This document shows, in pieces, positions 6,218 through 6,707 of a DNA stretch of 6,707 nt. The stretch is from Caldilineaceae bacterium (GTDB lineage: Bacteria; Chloroflexota; Anaerolineae; Caldilineales; Caldilineaceae). The position numbers and the translations under genes are program-made. The notes below the pieces were generated by a model that saw only the letters and a program-made list of their open reading frames with translations, searched no databases and was not told where the DNA came from. Location: positions 1 through 6,707 of the forward strand of contig WGCB01000550.1 of the NCBI GenBank assembly GCA_015494005.1, given 5' to 3'. Numbering within the stretch: position 1 is the stretch's first letter; each line of letters starts with the position of its first letter.

Positions 6218-6707
6218 TCACCGGACCACCACGGGCAGGAAGATCCGGGTCGGCACGGTCCAGGTCATGACCTCCGAGCGGGCCAGGAGGTTGCCCTCCT
6301 CGTCCACCACGCCCACGCCGTACTGGTACATCCCCGAGAGCAGATCCGTCTGCACGTACTCGGTCTGGCTCACGGGCAGGGTGTCCCAGAGCGTCCACTG
6401 GATGTCGAAGGGCCGGCGCACGTAGACCCACTGCTCCACGGCCTCCTCGTCCGTGGAGGGCTCCCACTGCAGCTGGACGGCCTTCTCGTCTGGGCTGGCC
6501 GCGGCCAGAGTCAGGGTGAGGGGCTCCGTGCTGGCACTGACCGTGCGGGCCGGAGGGATGTACTGGCACCAGGCCCCCAAAGTGGGCGTGGTGTTCGTGT
6601 ACCACTGGGAGAGGAAGTCATCCCAGCGGCCATCCTGGGCGAAGGCGAAGGGGGTGGTGATGGTCACGGTGACCGTGGGCGCCACGGACCAGGTGGCGGT
6701 CAAGGGC
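6218..6707 (-). CDS. C-terminal fragment of a secreted protein with a fibronectin-III-like domain and RIFLPVVVR tail
   Basis: The last 162 codons are visible and the gene is open at the right edge. A TTG codon at 6703 could be read as a start, but it has no room for a ribosome site and the frame stays open to the edge, so I treat it as internal leucine. Counting from the first complete codon, residues 1-60 are rich in Thr, Val and aromatic residues (GRWDDFLSQWYTNTT at 26-40) and not assigned. Residues 62-150 have the pattern of a fibronectin type III or similar beta-sandwich: LTLAAASPDEKAVQLQWEPS, then YVRR, TEYVQTDLLSGMYQYGVGVVDEEGN. The protein ends RIFLPVVVR, identical to the end of the large protein downstream. 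There is no C-terminal membrane helix or LPXTG motif. It is probably an extracellular or surface protein; the role of the missing N-terminal part is unknown. Confidence 0.85.
   Translation of the reverse strand, partial: PLTATWSVAPTVTVTITTPFAFAQDGRWDDFLSQWYTNTTPTLGAWCQYIPPARTVSASTEPLTLTLAAASPDEKAVQLQWEPSTDEEAVEQWVYVRRPFDIQWTLWDTLPVSQTEYVQTDLLSGMYQYGVGVVDEEGNLLARSEVMTWTVPTRIFLPVVVR

Noticed and set aside
6701..6703. TTG as the start of the FN3-like protein
   Set aside because: The frame is open to the window edge, only four bases lie upstream, and no signal peptide follows. It is more likely an internal leucine codon of a longer secreted protein.

Overview
The window is GC-rich and carries three protein genes, all on the minus strand. 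All three look like exported cell-surface or extracellular proteins. None is an enzyme I can recognise. The domain mix (DNRLRE/CBM96-like, GEVED, DUF11-like, carboxypeptidase-regulatory-like, cupredoxin-like, parallel beta-helix) and the C-terminal tail ending FLPVVVR resemble secreted proteins of Chloroflexota (Anaerolineae or Caldilineae type). That assignment rests on recollection of such proteomes, not on a marker gene, so it is only moderately supported.

Layout in the direction of transcription (high to low coordinates): (i) 6707-6218 is the C-terminal end of a secreted protein with a fibronectin-III-like domain; its start lies outside the window. (ii) 6217-5728 is a 490-base gap with a hairpin (6145-6174), a 147-base nested palindromic element (5949-6095) and the leader of the next gene. 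(iii) 5727-874 is a complete 1617-residue multidomain secreted protein: signal peptide, DNRLRE/CBM96-like module, GEVED module, DUF11-like region, second GEVED module, Ig-like domains, carboxypeptidase-regulatory-like domain, and a cupredoxin-like domain that has lost three of its four copper ligands. (iv) 873-588 holds a perfect 13-bp hairpin, a likely terminator, and the leader of the next gene. (v) 587-1 is the N-terminal part of a secreted right-handed beta-helix protein that runs off the left edge.

The most interesting signal is that the two proteins whose C-termini are visible both end in the same nine residues, R-I-F-L-P-V-V-V-R, directly before the stop. The two coding copies differ at five of 27 bases, all in synonymous third positions. 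Neither protein has an LPXTG motif, a C-terminal membrane helix or S-layer homology repeats, so the tail is a candidate C-terminal sorting or secretion signal. The second notable signal is the nested palindrome, whose small hairpin cores show one compensatory base-pair change. I see no RNA gene, CRISPR array, transposase or metabolic gene.
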